DNA of 64,000 nucleotides from Aliiroseovarius zhejiangensis (GTDB lineage Bacteria; Pseudomonadota; Alphaproteobacteria; Rhodobacterales; Rhodobacteraceae), in the NCBI RefSeq assembly GCF_014656375.1, contig NZ_BNCH01000001.1, positions 868,001 to 932,000 on the forward strand, in the 5' to 3' direction. Numbering within the stretch: the stretch's first letter is position 1; each line of letters begins with the position of its first letter. A program made the position numbers and the translations under genes. The notes under the pieces are model-generated. The model ran no database searches, was not told where the DNA came from, and was given only the letters and a program-made list of their open reading frames with translations. Below are positions 63,993 to 64,000 of the stretch, in pieces.

Positions 63993-64000
63993 GAATTCGG

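Noticed and set aside
1-64000. tRNA genes, rRNA genes, CRISPR arrays, riboswitches
   Set aside because: I looked for T-loop motifs, regularly spaced direct repeats and known leader patterns by eye and found none that hold up; a covariance-model search would be decisive and could not be run.

Overview
The window looks like chromosome of an alphaproteobacterium of the order Rhodobacterales (roseobacter type). The reasons are the high GC content, the gene order accB-accC-aat-DUF2155-mlaD-NDUFA12, the ClpX and ClpP sequences, the TctABC and Pot-type transporters, and an FNR-like regulator without cluster cysteines. I see no tRNA, rRNA, CRISPR array or intact mobile element. The only mobile DNA recognised is a decayed IS3-family remnant near 49.3-49.85 kb.

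Layout. 0-7.5 kb is core metabolism: a PAS-LuxR regulator, biotin carboxyl carrier and biotin carboxylase, Leu/Phe-tRNA-protein transferase, an MlaD lipid-transport protein, an NDUFA12-like complex I accessory protein, ClpX and ClpP. 7.7-13.6 kb is a minus-strand unit of creatinase plus a complete Pot-type ABC importer, best read as creatine (or related guanidino/methylated amine) uptake and hydrolysis. 13.8-18.1 kb is a MacB/DevC-like ABC export system with an HlyD-type adaptor. 18.3-22.6 kb holds a PPP-type phosphatase and a type I secretion ABC exporter with its adaptor but no adjacent substrate. 22.7-25.1 kb is a polar amino-acid ABC importer. 25.1-32.7 kb is mixed: a YdeI-like protein, an HdeD-like protein, a phospholipase-D protein, a trimethylamine/histamine dehydrogenase-family flavoprotein, an NmrA-like protein and a LysR regulator. 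32.9-38.4 kb is a GntR-regulated tripartite tricarboxylate transporter (TctC-B-A) with a small secreted protein and a beta-propeller protein.

The most coherent unusual locus is 38.7-49.2 kb, a Tor-type respiratory system. A Tat-exported TorA-family molybdoenzyme carries a C-terminal mono-haem domain resembling the end of TorC. Downstream on the same strand are moeA, a DUF2478 gene, moaA and a carboxymuconolactone-decarboxylase-like gene, so cofactor assembly appears co-transcribed with the enzyme. Divergent from torA is torR, followed by the convergent sensor torS and the periplasmic detector torT. No separate torC or torD is present. Three 10-bp-phased repeats between torA and torR may be TorR sites.

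50.2-56.5 kb encodes a cytochrome bd oxidase with its assembly exporter (cydD-cydC-cydA-cydB), ending in a 41-codon cydX. 57-61.1 kb holds a LuxR-type regulator divergent from a 900-residue RTX protein. 61.3-64 kb has a Crp/Fnr regulator and a KefB/C-type antiporter. Overall the window combines terminal respiration (cytochrome bd, TMAO/S-oxide reduction) with scavenging of methylated or guanidino nitrogen compounds and organic acids, as expected of a marine heterotroph that meets low oxygen.
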